A stretch of 64,000 bases of DNA from Acetobacter estunensis (GCF_019083805.1 NZ_JAHRDV010000013.1:1-64000), one strand, 5' to 3'; shown: positions 19,523-29,306, counted from the first letter of the stretch. Notes: a model not told the origin generated them from the sequence alone. Numbers and translations are program-made.

Positions 19523-21346
19523 TCAGTCGTCCTTGCGCGAACGCGCGTGCTTCTTGCGCTCGTGCGGGTCGAGGTAGCGCTTACGCAGACGCACGGCAGA
19601 CGGCGTCACTTCCACCAGTTCGTCGTCCTCAATGTAGGCAATCGCCTGCTCAAGGCTCATCTTGCGCGGCGGGATCAGAAGCAGAGCCTCATCCTTGCCA
19701 GCGGCACGGATGTTGGTGAGCTTCTTTTCACGAACCGCATTCACTTCGAGATCATTCTCACGCGAATGCTCGCCGATGATCATGCCGATATAGACTTTCT
19801 CACCTGCATTCACGAACAGCGTGCCGCGATCCTGCAACGAGAACAGCGAATACTGCGTGGTCACACCGTCTTCCGAGGAGATCAGCGAACCGTTGCGACG
19901 GCCCTCGATCACACCGGCATAGGGCTGATAGCCTGCGAACAGACGGTTCATGATGCCCGTGCCGCGCGTGTCGGTCAGGAACTCACCATGATAACCAATC
20001 AGGCCGCGTGACGGGATGATGAAGGTCAGACGCACCTTGTCACCGCCCGAAGGCCGCATGTCCTGCATCTGCCCCTTACGGAGCGACATCTTCTCGACCA
20101 CGACGCCCGAATACGGCTCGTCCACATCGATCAGCACCTCTTCGTACGGCTCTTCGCGCTCGCCCGTCTCCTCGTTCGTGCGGAACAGCACACGGGGACG
20201 ACCGATGGTCAGCTCAAAGCCTTCACGACGCATGGTCTCGATCAGCACGCCAAGCTGAAGCTCGCCACGGCCCGCGACTTCGAACGCCTCGCTCTCGGGG
20301 CTTTCGCTCACGCGAATGGCGATGTTGCTTTCCGTTTCCTTGAACAGACGGTCACGGATCTGACGCGACGTGACCTTCTTGCCCTCGCGGCCGCCCAGCG
20401 GGCCGTCATTGATACGGAACGTCATGGACAGCGTCGGCGGATCGACCGGAATAGCCGGCAGCGGTGCCGTCACTTCCGGAGACGCGATGGTGTCAGGGAT
20501 GGTGGCCTCCGACAGACCGGCCACAGCCACGATGTCGCCAGCTTCAACCTCGTCCACCGGCACACGGTCGAGACCACGGAAGCACAGCAGCTTGGTCAGA
20601 CGACCCGTCTCAACCACGCTGCCATCCTCACGCAGGACGCGGACCGGCATATTAACCTTCGCGCGTCCCTGCTCGACACGCCCCGTCAGCACGCGGCCAA
20701 GGAAGTTGTCGGACTCGAGGATGGTCGCAACCATCGCGAACGGCTTGTCCTTGTCCAGATTCGGGGCCGGCACATGACGCAGCACCAGATCGAACAGCGG
20801 GGAGAGATCCTTGCGCGGTCCGTCCAGCTCCGTGTCCGCCCAGCCCTGACGGCCCGAAGCGTAGAGCATCGGGAAGTCGAGCTGCTCGTCATTCGCGCCG
20901 AGTGAGGCGAACAGGTCGAAAATCTCGTTGTGAACTTCGTCCGGGCGGGCATCGCCACGGTCGATCTTGTTCACCACCACAATCGGCTTGAGGCCACGCG
21001 CCAGAGCCTTGCCCACGACGAACTTCGTCTGCGGCAGCGCGCCCTCAGCGGCGTCCACCAGCACGATCGCGCCGTCCACCATGCTCAGGATACGCTCGAC
21101 CTCACCACCGAAGTCGGCGTGACCCGGTGTATCGATGATGTTGATGCGGGTGTTTTTCCACACGACCGAGGTGCACTTGGCCAGAATGGTGATGCCGCGC
21201 TCACGCTCGAGATCGTTGCTGTCCATCGCGCGTTCCGCCACCTGCTGGTGCTCATGGAACGAGCCGGACTGCTTGAGCAGTTCATCGACGAGTGTGGTCT
21301 TGCCATGATCGACGTGCGCGATAATGGCGATGTTACGAATATCCAT
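19523..21346 (-). CDS. typA: Translational GTPase TypA/BipA
   Basis: Ribosome-associated GTPase involved in 50S assembly and stress adaptation. The ATG at 21346 gives 607 residues, the same as E. coli BipA; the open frame extends upstream but without homology. G motifs are visible: [19 protein letters not shown] (G1), [14 protein letters not shown] (G2), [16 protein letters not shown] (G3) and [12 protein letters not shown] (G4). The domain III/V and CTD portion includes [39 protein letters not shown] and the end [18 protein letters not shown]. Confidence 0.96.
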   Translation of the reverse strand: MDIRNIAIIAHVDHGKTTLVDELLKQSGSFHEHQQVAERAMDSNDLERERGITILAKCTSVVWKNTRINIIDTPGHADFGGEVERILSMVDGAIVLVDAAEGALPQTKFVVGKALARGLKPIVVVNKIDRGDARPDEVHNEIFDLFASLGANDEQLDFPMLYASGRQGWADTELDGPRKDLSPLFDLVLRHVPAPNLDKDKPFAMVATILESDNFLGRVLTGRVEQGRAKVNMPVRVLREDGSVVETGRLTKLLCFRGLDRVPVDEVEAGDIVAVAGLSEATIPDTIASPEVTAPLPAIPVDPPTLSMTFRINDGPLGGREGKKVTSRQIRDRLFKETESNIAIRVSESPESEAFEVAGRGELQLGVLIETMRREGFELTIGRPRVLFRTNEETGEREEPYEEVLIDVDEPYSGVVVEKMSLRKGQMQDMRPSGGDKVRLTFIIPSRGLIGYHGEFLTDTRGTGIMNRLFAGYQPYAGVIEGRRNGSLISSEDGVTTQYSLFSLQDRGTLFVNAGEKVYIGMIIGEHSRENDLEVNAVREKKLTNIRAAGKDEALLLIPPRKMSLEQAIAYIEDDELVEVTPSAVRLRKRYLDPHERKKHARSRKDD

Positions 21347-21501
21347 CGTGTGGCGGGCCTGACTCTTTTCCTGCATGCAGATCCGCCACTGACAGCCTAT
21401 CAAACCTGCAGCGGACCCCTGTTGTCCGCAGTCAATAGAGCGCAGCGGCCGGGATTGCACGCGAAACTTGCGTGAGCGCCCCCTGCAGCCACATCAACCG
21501 G

Positions 21502-22440
21502 TCAATTTTCGACGTCGGGGGTCAACTCCGGCAGGATCATCACACCCTGCTCAAGGCCGGGTGTGTCCACCCGCAGGCAGAACACGCCCCCATTGAGTGG
21601 CTGGCGGGCAATCTCGGCCTCCGACAGCCCCTTGCAGGCCGTCGTGATGAACAGGGTGCGACGATCCGAGCCCCCGAAGGCCGCTTTGGTCACATTGCGG
21701 GCGGGAAGCATGACCGGGTCAAGTCGCGTGCCATCCGCGCGGAAGCGCTCCAGCCGTCCGCCACCCCACACACCAGCCCATACGGTCCCGGCCTCATCCA
21801 TCGCCAGTCCGTCCGGTGCCTGACCTTCCGCCTCGATCCGGGCGAAGACCCGGCGATTATGCAGCGCTCCATCCCCGTCAAGATCGAAGGCATAGATCGT
21901 GCCTTCAGCGGAATCGCAATGATAGAGCGTCTGACCATCCGGCGAGACCACCGGCCCGTTGCTGATCGTGTAACCGTTGTGATGCCGCCGCAGCGAAAGC
22001 GTCCGATCGAGACTGTAGAGGGAGCCGATCGGATTTTTCTCCGCGTCGTCCATGGTCCCGAACCACAGACGCCCCATCCCGTCGATATGCGCGTCGTTCA
22101 GCCGCGTGCCCGGACGATCCGCCTCAATCGGCATGATAAGATGCTTGCGGCCTTCTTTGGGATCGAAGAGATAAAGCCCGTCCTCCATGCCGCAGATCAG
22201 ACCGCCGTCCTGCGCCGGCACGAGAAAACAGGGGCGTCGCGGCGCGGTCCATGACCGTCGCTCCCCATCGGATGGGCGATAGCGATGCAGGGCGTGTCCG
22301 AGGATATCCACGAAGTAGAAAGCGTCGTCAGCGGCACTCCATACCGGTCCCTCGCCAAGCTGCGCCTCAAGTGACCAGACGCACACCACCGCGTCATCGT
22401 GCGAAGAACGGCTCGTTTCAGGAAAAGGTATATTCGTCAT
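21502..22440 (-). CDS. SMP-30/gluconolactonase-like (regucalcin) family hydrolase
   Basis: A six-bladed beta-propeller sugar lactonase of 312 residues, hydrolysing an aldono-lactone or related ester. Metal-site residues are recognisable: Glu in AQLGEGPVWSA, Asn and Asp in GTRLNDAHIDGMGRLWFGTM, Asn in TISNGPVVSPDGQTLYHCDS, and Asp in GQAPDGLAMDEAGTVWAGVW. The ATG at 22440 matches family length, while the open frame extends 84 codons further without family sequence. No signal peptide is evident. In a sugar-oxidising acetic acid bacterium it would fit pentose or aldose lactone hydrolysis; the true substrate is unknown. Confidence 0.9.
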   Translation of the reverse strand: MTNIPFPETSRSSHDDAVVCVWSLEAQLGEGPVWSAADDAFYFVDILGHALHRYRPSDGERRSWTAPRRPCFLVPAQDGGLICGMEDGLYLFDPKEGRKHLIMPIEADRPGTRLNDAHIDGMGRLWFGTMDDAEKNPIGSLYSLDRTLSLRRHHNGYTISNGPVVSPDGQTLYHCDSAEGTIYAFDLDGDGALHNRRVFARIEAEGQAPDGLAMDEAGTVWAGVWGGGRLERFRADGTRLDPVMLPARNVTKAAFGGSDRRTLFITTACKGLSEAEIARQPLNGGVFCLRVDTPGLEQGVMILPELTPDVEN

Positions 22441-22565
22441 GATCGACTCTCTATCTTGGATCGGCGCGCAACGCCCCGAGAGAGAACATCTCGACTTTGC
22501 AACGGGTTGCAACCCCGCGCCGGTCAGCAGGGTTGCAGTGGCCGCACAGAGATCACGAAAGCGGG

Positions 22566-23168
22566 TCAGGCGTTGCCTGTAAAGGACGCCAGCCGCAACG
22601 GATCGATATTGATGGCGGCCAGAGCCTTGCGCCATTTGGTCGCGTGATCCGTGCCGAAAACGATCTCGCGCGTGGCGGGCGCCACCAGCCACGCGGAATG
22701 ACGGGTCAGTTCTTCCTCAAGCTGTCCCGCCGCCCATCCGGCATGCCCGAGTGCCAGCAGGGCGTCACGCGGTCCCTCGCCCGAAGCAATGTCACGCAGC
22801 ACATCCAGACTGGCGCTCAGCGACACGTCCCCGTCGATGGCCAACGTGCCATCGCCATTCCAGTCCGAGGAATGCAGCACCAGTCCGCGCCCCATTTCCA
22901 CCGGCCCACCCGCGCACATGCCGATCCGGCGACGCGGCGGTGTAGGCGCAATATCGAGTTGCGAGAACAGGTCTTCCAACGGCGGCTGTGAAAGCCGGCG
23001 GTTGACGACAATGCCCATGGCGCCGTCATCGGCCGAATGGGCACACACATAAATAACGCTCCGGTCGAACCCGGATTCGGCAAGAGATGGCATGGCGATG
23101 AGAAGGTGTCCCGTCAGACTTTCAGTCCCGTCGCTCGGCGTAATCGTGTCAATGGATGCATGAGACAT
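22566..23168 (-). CDS. YqgE/AlgH family protein (UPF0301)
   Basis: A 200-residue protein of the YqgE/AlgH family, which has no settled biochemical role; AlgH was named from a regulatory effect on alginate in Pseudomonas. Family landmarks are LTGHLLIAMPSLAESGFDRS, VIYVCAHSADDGAMGIVVNR, GGPVEMGRGLVLHSSDW and ALGHAGWAAGQLEEELTRHS followed by W-rich VFGTDHATKWRKAL. The start ATG at 23168 gives standard length. It lies back to back with the YdfG-like SDR. Confidence 0.92.
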   Translation of the reverse strand: MSHASIDTITPSDGTESLTGHLLIAMPSLAESGFDRSVIYVCAHSADDGAMGIVVNRRLSQPPLEDLFSQLDIAPTPPRRRIGMCAGGPVEMGRGLVLHSSDWNGDGTLAIDGDVSLSASLDVLRDIASGEGPRDALLALGHAGWAAGQLEEELTRHSAWLVAPATREIVFGTDHATKWRKALAAINIDPLRLASFTGNA

Positions 23169-23254
23169 GCTCCAGATATGGTGTGCCCCTTCCCGTTTGA
23201 CAACACAGGCACGCGCTGCCGCTAATGACGGCATCAATCTGGAAAGGACGCATC

Positions 23255-24010
23255 ATGGTCGAGACGGTTCTGGTGACGGGCGCTACGGCAGGATTTGGCG
23301 CAGCGATTGCCCGGCGGCTGGTCAAAGACGGTCACCGCGTGATCGGCACGGGCCGGCGTACCGCGCGGCTGGAGGAACTTCACGCGGAGTTGGGAGAGCA
23401 GTTCCACCCTCTCACACTTGATATGACCGACCGTAAAGCACTTCGCGCCCTTCCCCACAGTCTGCCCGAGGAGTGGCGGCGCGTGGACGTGCTGGTGAAC
23501 AACGCCGGACTCGCCCTTGGGATCGGACCCGCGCAGGACGCCGAGATCAATGACTGGGAAAGCATGATCGCCACCAACATCTCCGGTGTCGTGGAGATCA
23601 CCCGCGCCCTTCTGCCCGGCATGGTGGAGCGCGACCACGGCCACATCCTCTCCATTGGCAGCACAGCCGGCACCTATCCCTATGCAGGCGGCAACGTCTA
23701 TGGCGGCACCAAGGCGTTCGTGTCGCAGTTCATGCGCAACCTGCGCACCGACCTGCTCGGCACCCATGTGCGCGCCACCAATATCGAGCCCGGACTTTGC
23801 GGCGGTAGCGAGTTTAGCAATGTGCGCCTGCGCAGCGACGAAAAGGCCGAAGACGTCTATCGTGGCACACACCCTCTCCTGCCCGAGGACGTTGCCGAGA
23901 CGGTGGCGTGGATCATCGGTCTGCCCGCGCATGTGAACATCAACCGCATCGAGATGATGCCGGTGTGTCAGGCCGCGGGTGGCCTTGCCGTCCGGCGCGA
24001 CATGGACTGA
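23255..24010 (+). CDS. YdfG-like short-chain dehydrogenase
   Basis: NADP-dependent SDR of 251 residues, resembling E. coli YdfG, which oxidises L-allo-threonine, serine and 3-hydroxy acids and reduces malonic semialdehyde. The cofactor motif is VLVTGATAGFGAAIARRL with GTGRRTARLEEL after it; the NAG motif is VDVLVNNAGLALGIG; catalysis uses Ser in ILSIGSTAG and Tyr/Lys in NVYGGTKAFVSQFM. The ATG at 23255 is preceded by AAAGGA, preferred over the GTG/ATG extension from 23225. The PPK2 gene begins ten bases after its stop, suggesting co-transcription. Confidence 0.88.
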   Translation: MVETVLVTGATAGFGAAIARRLVKDGHRVIGTGRRTARLEELHAELGEQFHPLTLDMTDRKALRALPHSLPEEWRRVDVLVNNAGLALGIGPAQDAEINDWESMIATNISGVVEITRALLPGMVERDHGHILSIGSTAGTYPYAGGNVYGGTKAFVSQFMRNLRTDLLGTHVRATNIEPGLCGGSEFSNVRLRSDEKAEDVYRGTHPLLPEDVAETVAWIIGLPAHVNINRIEMMPVCQAAGGLAVRRDMD

Positions 24011-24019
24011 TCGCACCAT

Positions 24020-24958
24020 ATGGGGGATGCTTCCCCCATGACCGGACACGACACGCACAAACTCTCGCGCAATATCCTCGCAGCCCTTCCCGCCCGCTAC
24101 CGTGTGGACGGCACCAAGCCGTTTCACATCGCGGATCATGACCCGGAAGACGATGGCGGACTGGGGCTGGACAAGGCGCAGGGCAAGGCGTTGCTCAAGC
24201 TGTCGCGCAAACGGCTGTCCGAGCTTCAGGAACTGCTCTACGCCAACGGCACGACCTCCATGCTCATCGTACTTCAGGGGATGGACACGGCCGGCAAGGA
24301 TGGCACGATTAAGCACGTCATGTCGGGTGTAAATCCCGCGGGCGTGAGCGTCTCTTCGTTCAAACAGCCCGGTCCGCAGGAACTGCTGCACGGGTTTTTG
24401 TGGCGCGTCCACATCGTGGCCCCCTCCGCCGGACGGATCGGCATCTTCAACCGCAGCCAGTACGAAGATGTCCTGATCACGCGCGTCCATCCGGAAATGC
24501 TGGAACGCGAACACCTTCCGGGAGCAATCAACACGGATGCCTTCTGGCAGGGACGCTTCGAGGACATCCGTCATTTCGAGCATTATCTCGCCCGTCAGGG
24601 CACGGTGGTCCTCAAGTTCTTTCTCAACATCTCACGTGAGGAACAGCGCGAGCGGCTGCTGGCACGGCTCGACGACAAGGAAAAGCGCTGGAAGTTTTCC
24701 ACGTCCGACGTGAAGGAGCGTCAGTTCTGGGACAAGTATCAGTGCGCGTATGAAGAGGCGGTCGGCCACACATCACGTCCTTATGCCCCTTGGTTTGTCG
24801 TCCCTTCCAACCACAAATGGTACGCCCGGCTGGTCGTGATGGAGACCATTATCGACGCGCTGGAAGCCCTCAAACAGAAGCCACCCGTGATGGACCCGGC
24901 CTTTGCCACAAGTCTGGATCGGTATCGGGACGAACTGATGAGCGAGAAACCAGATTAA
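24020..24958 (+). CDS. ppk2: Polyphosphate kinase 2 (PPK2) family nucleotide kinase
   Basis: Transfers phosphate between polyphosphate and nucleotides. The single PPK2 domain fills the 312 residues: Walker A-like LIVLQGMDTAGKDGTIKHVM, the segment SFKQPGPQELLHGFLWRVH, the Walker B/lid region GRIGIFNRSQYEDVLITRVH with its conserved Asp and Arg, FFLNISREEQRERLLARLDD, and the final YAPWFVVPSNHKWYARLVVM. Sequence style is that of short single-domain PPK2 (class III-like), which can phosphorylate both AMP and ADP; the class is inferred. An in-frame ATG at 24038 is an alternative start. It follows the YdfG-like gene by ten bases. Confidence 0.92.
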   Translation: MGDASPMTGHDTHKLSRNILAALPARYRVDGTKPFHIADHDPEDDGGLGLDKAQGKALLKLSRKRLSELQELLYANGTTSMLIVLQGMDTAGKDGTIKHVMSGVNPAGVSVSSFKQPGPQELLHGFLWRVHIVAPSAGRIGIFNRSQYEDVLITRVHPEMLEREHLPGAINTDAFWQGRFEDIRHFEHYLARQGTVVLKFFLNISREEQRERLLARLDDKEKRWKFSTSDVKERQFWDKYQCAYEEAVGHTSRPYAPWFVVPSNHKWYARLVVMETIIDALEALKQKPPVMDPAFATSLDRYRDELMSEKPD

Positions 24959-25007
24959 AGCCGCGTTCCACAGAGTGACCGCAAAGAAATCGTGAGAAGC
25001 AGTCTGG

Positions 25008-25026
25008 GTCGCTTCGTGGAAGCGAC
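25008..25026. terminator. Hairpin after PPK2 (weak terminator)
   Basis: Perfect 8-bp stem GTCGCTTC with GAAGCGAC and a three-base loop, about 50 bases past the PPK2 stop, with no clear T-tract. The interval 24959-25213 otherwise contains the ABC-operon upstream region. Confidence 0.4.
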
Positions 25027-25133
25027 TCAAAGCCGCACTCAAGGTGGCTCTAAAAACCCCATATCTTGAGCGACGATGTTCAGGCGTTTCCGCCGCTCTA
25101 TATCGCGGGCGATACACCCAGATTTATCGATAT

Positions 25134-25148
25134 AATGTTCGGAACATT
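25134..25148. promoter_or_regulatory. Palindrome upstream of the ABC-importer operon
   Basis: Perfect 7-bp arms AATGTTC and GAACATT around one base, about 65 bases before the substrate-binding-protein start in an AT-rich stretch. A plausible operator, possibly for the LysR protein encoded at the end of the same operon. Confidence 0.5.
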
Positions 25149-25213
25149 TTGATACACACAAAGCAATCGCGCCTCTAATATGTTTCGGTAACGTTATGAG
25201 GTGGGGGTGCGTA

Positions 25214-26203
25214 ATGAAGTCACTCAAGGTGCTCGCGGTTGCACTCAGTCTTGGCTGCGCGACGACGGCCGCATATGCCGACGACACGATCCGTATCATG
25301 GCACCGGTCTGGACGGGGTTCGCGCCCGTCGTGGTCGCTCAGGATCTCGGTTATTTCAAGGATGCCCATCTGTCCGTCGATCTGAAATTCTCCGATGAAC
25401 GGTCCGATGTCATGGCCGCCATGGCGCACGGTTCCATCGAGATGGAGATGCGCGCTCTCAACGAATATCAGGGCCGGCCGCGTGACGAGACCACACCGGG
25501 CATCATCATCGGCTCCATCGACCGCAGCCTTGGCGGCGATGGCGTGATCGTGGACGGCTCCATCCACGACGTGGGCGAACTCAAGGGCAAGACCGTTGCA
25601 TCAGAGAGCAACATTCCAGGCCGCCTGCTGCTCCAGATGGAACTGCACAAGCACGGCATGACGCTGGCCGATCTCAAGATGAAGGAAATCCTGACCTCCG
25701 ACAGCGTGGCAGTGTTTGCAGACCCAAGCATTGCGGCAGTCGTGACCTATCAGCCGTTTCTTCAGCAGATTCTGACCGTCTCGTCCGACCGCAATCCGAA
25801 GGAACTGGTCTCATCGGCGGATTATCCCGATTACATCGTGGACGTCCTCGTGGCGCGCAACGACGATCTGAAGGCCAATCCCGATAAATACAAACGCTTC
25901 CTGACCTGTCTTTACAAAGCCGTGGCCTATTACAAGTCCAACCCGGAAAACTTCGCGAAAGTGGCTGCTCCGCATTTCGATCTTTCCCCCGATGACTTCA
26001 AGAAAAGTGTCGTGGGCAGCCTTGAATACACGGATCTGGCTCAGTCCAAGGCTTATATGGGCACGCCCGAAAAACCCGGGAAGATTACGGAGATATTCGC
26101 CACTCTCATGAACCTCAACCTTGAGAACGGAGCCGCATCCGTTCGTCTCGACCCGGCCCATTCCATCGACAGCAGCCTGATTGCTGCGATCCCCGCTCCA
26201 TGA
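25214..26203 (+). CDS. ABC transporter substrate-binding protein, NitT/TauT (NMT1-like) family
   Basis: Periplasmic receptor of 329 residues. An N-terminal signal peptide (KVLAVALSLGCATTAAYA, cleavage predicted before DDTIRI) is followed by the NMT1/SsuA-like domain: GFAPVVVAQDLGYFKDAHLS, VDLKFSDERSDVMAAMAHGS, GELKGKTVASESNIPGRLLL, and DPSIAAVVTYQPFLQQILTV. A Shine-Dalgarno AGGTGGGGG sits before the ATG at 25214. It opens a long operon and overlaps the permease gene by ATGA. Family ligands include nitrate, sulfonates, pyrimidines and small nitrogen heterocycles; downstream creatininase and ureohydrolase genes suggest a guanidino or cyclic ureide ligand here, by inference. Confidence 0.92.
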   Translation: MKSLKVLAVALSLGCATTAAYADDTIRIMAPVWTGFAPVVVAQDLGYFKDAHLSVDLKFSDERSDVMAAMAHGSIEMEMRALNEYQGRPRDETTPGIIIGSIDRSLGGDGVIVDGSIHDVGELKGKTVASESNIPGRLLLQMELHKHGMTLADLKMKEILTSDSVAVFADPSIAAVVTYQPFLQQILTVSSDRNPKELVSSADYPDYIVDVLVARNDDLKANPDKYKRFLTCLYKAVAYYKSNPENFAKVAAPHFDLSPDDFKKSVVGSLEYTDLAQSKAYMGTPEKPGKITEIFATLMNLNLENGAASVRLDPAHSIDSSLIAAIPAP

Positions 26204-27015
26204 CCGCAACCGCCTCTCCCACCTCCCGGAAAGGCCCTCGCAGCCTGTTCCGCTTCCGGGAGCCAATTCCACACAGCGCCGTCCTGCTGGCCGCATTGCT
26301 GGGAGCGGCGGCTTTTCTCGGAGGATGGCAGTTGCTGGCGTCGCTGCGTGTGGTGGCACCCGTCTTCCTGCCCACACCTCTTAAGGTCGCGCAGACCTTT
26401 GTCCACATGTGCACGGACGGCGCAATGCTGCCCAACACGGTGGTTTCCGTCCGGCGCGTCTGGCTGGCCTTTCTCCTCTCGGCGCTTCTGGCCGTGCCGC
26501 TGGGCATCCTGATGAGCGGATACCGCATCATCGGGGCCACGCTGGAACCGATGATCGACTTCATCCGCTATCTGCCCGTGCCAGCGCTGGTGCCATTGGC
26601 CATCATCTGGTTCGGCGTGGGGGAAACGACCAAGATTTTCCTGTTGTGGCTAGGCACGTTCTTTCAGCTCGTTCTCATGATCGCGGCCGACATGAAGCGT
26701 ATCCCCAACGAATATTTCGAAACGGCCTATACGTTGGGCGCGCGCCCGCGCGAGACGCTCCTGCCCGTAGCCCTTCCGGCCATGCTGCCGCAGCTCATGG
26801 ACAGCATGCGCATCAGCCTCGGTTGGTGCTGGACCTATGTCATCATTGCGGAAATCGTGGCTTCCGACAGCGGGCTTGGTTTCGTCATCTGGACTGCACG
26901 ACGCTTCATGAAAACGGATCAGGTCATGGCGGGCGTCATCATGATCGGTCTGATCGGTCTTGTGACCGACCAGTGCCTGCGCCTGCTGCACCGCAAGCTC
27001 TTCAGGTATCAGTGA
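26200..27015 (+). CDS. ABC transporter permease, NitT/TauT (SsuC-like) family
   Basis: Inner-membrane channel subunit of 271 residues with about six transmembrane segments. The cytoplasmic EAA loop is ETAYTLGARPRETLLPVALP. Early helices include LLAALLGAAAFLGGWQLLAS, followed by VFLPTPLKVAQTFVHM, typical of SsuC/TauC. It overlaps the binding-protein gene by ATGA and ends two bases before the ATPase start, so the three transporter genes are one translational unit. Confidence 0.93.
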   Translation: MTATASPTSRKGPRSLFRFREPIPHSAVLLAALLGAAAFLGGWQLLASLRVVAPVFLPTPLKVAQTFVHMCTDGAMLPNTVVSVRRVWLAFLLSALLAVPLGILMSGYRIIGATLEPMIDFIRYLPVPALVPLAIIWFGVGETTKIFLLWLGTFFQLVLMIAADMKRIPNEYFETAYTLGARPRETLLPVALPAMLPQLMDSMRISLGWCWTYVIIAEIVASDSGLGFVIWTARRFMKTDQVMAGVIMIGLIGLVTDQCLRLLHRKLFRYQ

Positions 27016-27017
27016 AC

Positions 27018-27809
27018 ATGGAACAGCCTTCCTCCTATCTGCGGTTCCAGAATGTCACGAAATACTTCGGGGACGTGCCGGTCGTGCAGCAGCCGTTCAA
27101 TCTTGCCATTCCCGCCGGTCAGTTCACGGTGTTCCTCGGCCCATCGGGGTGCGGCAAGACCACGCTCATGCGCATGATCGGTGGCCTCGATACCCCAAGT
27201 TCGGGTGAGATCCTTTTGCAAGGGACACCTGTGGGGGAGCCGGACATCCGACGCGGCATGGTGTTTCAGTCCTATTCCTCCTTTCCGTGGCTGACGGTTC
27301 GCAAGAACATCGAATTCGGCATGCGTTTCCGCAGAGACCTTTCGGCTACTCAGAAAAAGGAACGCGCGGAACATTTCCTCAAACTGGTCGGACTGAGCGA
27401 TTTTGCCACAAGCTATCCTTCGCGTATCTCTGGCGGCATGCGGCAGCGCGTGGCCATCGCCCGCACCCTCGCCGCCGACCCGGACGTGCTGCTGATGGAC
27501 GAACCCTTCGGCGCGCTGGATGCCAACCTGCGCGAAGACCTGCAATTCGAGCTTCGAAAAATCCAGAAGAACTCTGGAAAAACCACGATCTTCGTCACGC
27601 ACGATGTCGAGGAAGCTGTATTCCTTGCCGATCGGATTATCGTGTTCGGACCGCGTCCGGCGCGTGTCATCGCGGATGTGGACGTCACCACCCTGATCGG
27701 TCCCGAGAGAAACGAAGATGTGCGGGACAGCGAACAGTTTTTCCATCTCCGCACCGAGATCCTGCACCTCCTCCGAGGACGCGAGATAAACAAGTCTTTA
27801 GTGTCATGA
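27018..27809 (+). CDS. ABC transporter ATPase, NitT/TauT (SsuB-like) family
   Basis: Energises the importer; 263 residues from the ATG at 27018. Walker A GPSGCGKTTL (residues 41-50), Q-loop MVFQSYSSFPWLTVRKNIEF, signature ISGGMRQRVAIARTLAADPD, Walker B VLLMDEPFGALDANLREDLQ and H-loop FVTHDVEEAVFLADRI are all intact. The open frame runs upstream through the permease gene but only this start makes sense. Its stop overlaps the start of the first SDR (ATGATG), tying import to downstream metabolism. Confidence 0.95.
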   Translation: MEQPSSYLRFQNVTKYFGDVPVVQQPFNLAIPAGQFTVFLGPSGCGKTTLMRMIGGLDTPSSGEILLQGTPVGEPDIRRGMVFQSYSSFPWLTVRKNIEFGMRFRRDLSATQKKERAEHFLKLVGLSDFATSYPSRISGGMRQRVAIARTLAADPDVLLMDEPFGALDANLREDLQFELRKIQKNSGKTTIFVTHDVEEAVFLADRIIVFGPRPARVIADVDVTTLIGPERNEDVRDSEQFFHLRTEILHLLRGREINKSLVS

Positions 27810-28558
27810 TGGATTTCTCAAAGAAATCCGTCTTCATCACCGGCGCAAGCCGAGGGATCGGTCTTGGTGTGGCGCAGGCGTTCGCTAGGTCTGGCGCTTC
27901 TCTGACCCTCCTTGCCGATGATGACGCGATCCTCGATGTCGCCGTCTCTCTCAACGCCCGTGGTGTGGTGGCCGATATCGGCAATCCATCGGCTGTGGCG
28001 GCATGTCTGCACGAGCATGGGCCGGTTGATGTCCTGATCAACAACGCCGGACTGGAACGACTGACACCGCTGGACAATCAGGACAACGAAACCATCACCC
28101 TGTTCGAGCGGATCATCCACACCAACGTCGTCGGCACCTACCACGTCACACGGCTGGTGCGCCCACTCATGCCGACAGGGGCCGCCATCATCAACACGGC
28201 GTCGATCTGGGGACGTGTGGCGGAACCGCTGTTCGGGGCCTATGTCGCCTCCAAACATGCCATTATCGGCCTGACGAAAACCTGGGCGCTGGAACTCGGG
28301 GCGCAGGGCATCCGCGTCAATGCCGTGGCCCCCGGCTGGGTCCGCACGGAAGCCGCCATGCGGTCTCTGGCGACAATGGCCGCGCGCACGGGCGAGAGCG
28401 AAGCCAACTGCCTGAGCACCATCATGGACGCGCAGGCATTGCCCGGTCTCATGGAAGCCACCGATGTGGCCGACACCTATCTGTTCCTTGCCTCTCCTCT
28501 CGCTGCCAGCATCACCGGCCAGACGATCCAGATCGATCGTGGCGAGCATCCTCTGTAG
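27806..28558 (+). CDS. Short-chain dehydrogenase/reductase (island SDR 1)
   Basis: A 250-residue classical SDR. Cofactor motif VFITGASRGIGLGVAQAFAR, an Asp at the end of beta-2 (TLLADDDAIL) suggesting NAD preference, NAG motif VDVLINNAGLERLTPL, catalytic Ser in IINTASIWGRVAEPLFGAYV and Tyr/Lys in YVASKHAIIGLTKTWALELG. The C terminus ITGQTIQIDRGEHPL matches the FabG-type tail. Start ATG overlaps the ATPase stop. With the following SDR it could oxidise a hydroxyl group of the imported compound in two steps or on two epimers; this is inference from gene order. Confidence 0.9.
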   Translation: MMDFSKKSVFITGASRGIGLGVAQAFARSGASLTLLADDDAILDVAVSLNARGVVADIGNPSAVAACLHEHGPVDVLINNAGLERLTPLDNQDNETITLFERIIHTNVVGTYHVTRLVRPLMPTGAAIINTASIWGRVAEPLFGAYVASKHAIIGLTKTWALELGAQGIRVNAVAPGWVRTEAAMRSLATMAARTGESEANCLSTIMDAQALPGLMEATDVADTYLFLASPLAASITGQTIQIDRGEHPL

Positions 28559-28564
28559 GTCTCG

Positions 28565-29275
28565 ATGAACGCACACTCCTCATGCCCGCATGTTCTTGTG
28601 ACAGGCGCCTCTTCCGGCATCGGCCTTGCCATCGCACGGGCTTGGCAGGAATCCGGCGCCACCGTGATCGGACTGGACCGCAATGCTCCCGCCACAGGTC
28701 TGGAGGGTCTTAAGGTCGATCTGGCCGATGCCCAGGCGATACGAAACGGCGTCAAGGAAGCCGCCCATCGTCTGAAACAACGCATTGACGTGGTGGTCAA
28801 CTGCGCAGGTGTGATGATCGAGGAAACACTCCACGATCTGACCTGCGAAGCGCTCGATCTTACATTGGCGGTCAATCTGCGCGCGCCGTTTCTCGTGACG
28901 CAAAACGCCCTGCCCTTCATGAGCGAGGGAGGCTGCATTCTCAACATCGCGTCCGAACTGGCCTATCTGGGGCGCGCGGGAGCCTCGGCCTATTGCGCCA
29001 CCAAGGGCGCGCTGCTGTCCATGACGCGCTCATGGGCGCGCGAACTGGCACCACGCATCCGGGTGAACGCCATCGCACCGGGGCCGGTCGATACGCCGCT
29101 GCTGAACTTCGCACAGCAGGATGCCACCACGCAGGCGCAGGATCTTTCCAATCCGCTGCGGCGCATCGGACAGCCTGACGAAATTGCGCGGGCCGCCCTC
29201 TTCCTCGCGTCTGCAGACGCATCCTTCATCACCGGCCAGTGCCTCAACGTGGATGGCGGCGCCGCCATGCACTGA
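28565..29275 (+). CDS. Short-chain dehydrogenase/reductase (island SDR 2)
   Basis: A 236-residue classical SDR beginning six bases after SDR 1. Cofactor motif [20 protein letters not shown] with GLDRNAP after beta-2 (NAD-type Asp), VVVNCAGVMIEETLHDL in place of NNAG, catalytic Ser in ILNIASELAYLGRAG and YCATKGALLSMTRSWARELA. The tail ITGQCLNVDGGAAMH is FabG-like. The replacement of NNAG by NCAG is common in sugar- and polyol-oxidising SDRs. Close spacing implies the same transcript and probably consecutive use with SDR 1. Confidence 0.9.
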   Translation: MNAHSSCPHVLVTGASSGIGLAIARAWQESGATVIGLDRNAPATGLEGLKVDLADAQAIRNGVKEAAHRLKQRIDVVVNCAGVMIEETLHDLTCEALDLTLAVNLRAPFLVTQNALPFMSEGGCILNIASELAYLGRAGASAYCATKGALLSMTRSWARELAPRIRVNAIAPGPVDTPLLNFAQQDATTQAQDLSNPLRRIGQPDEIARAALFLASADASFITGQCLNVDGGAAMH

Positions 29276-29306
29276 CCCGCTTTCCATTCGGAGGCTTCAG
29301 TCCATC

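Noticed and set aside
23234..24583. Long minus-strand open frame antisense to the YdfG-like SDR and PPK2 genes
   Set aside because: It spans two well-supported genes on the other strand and has the His/Val/Asp-rich composition of a shadow frame.
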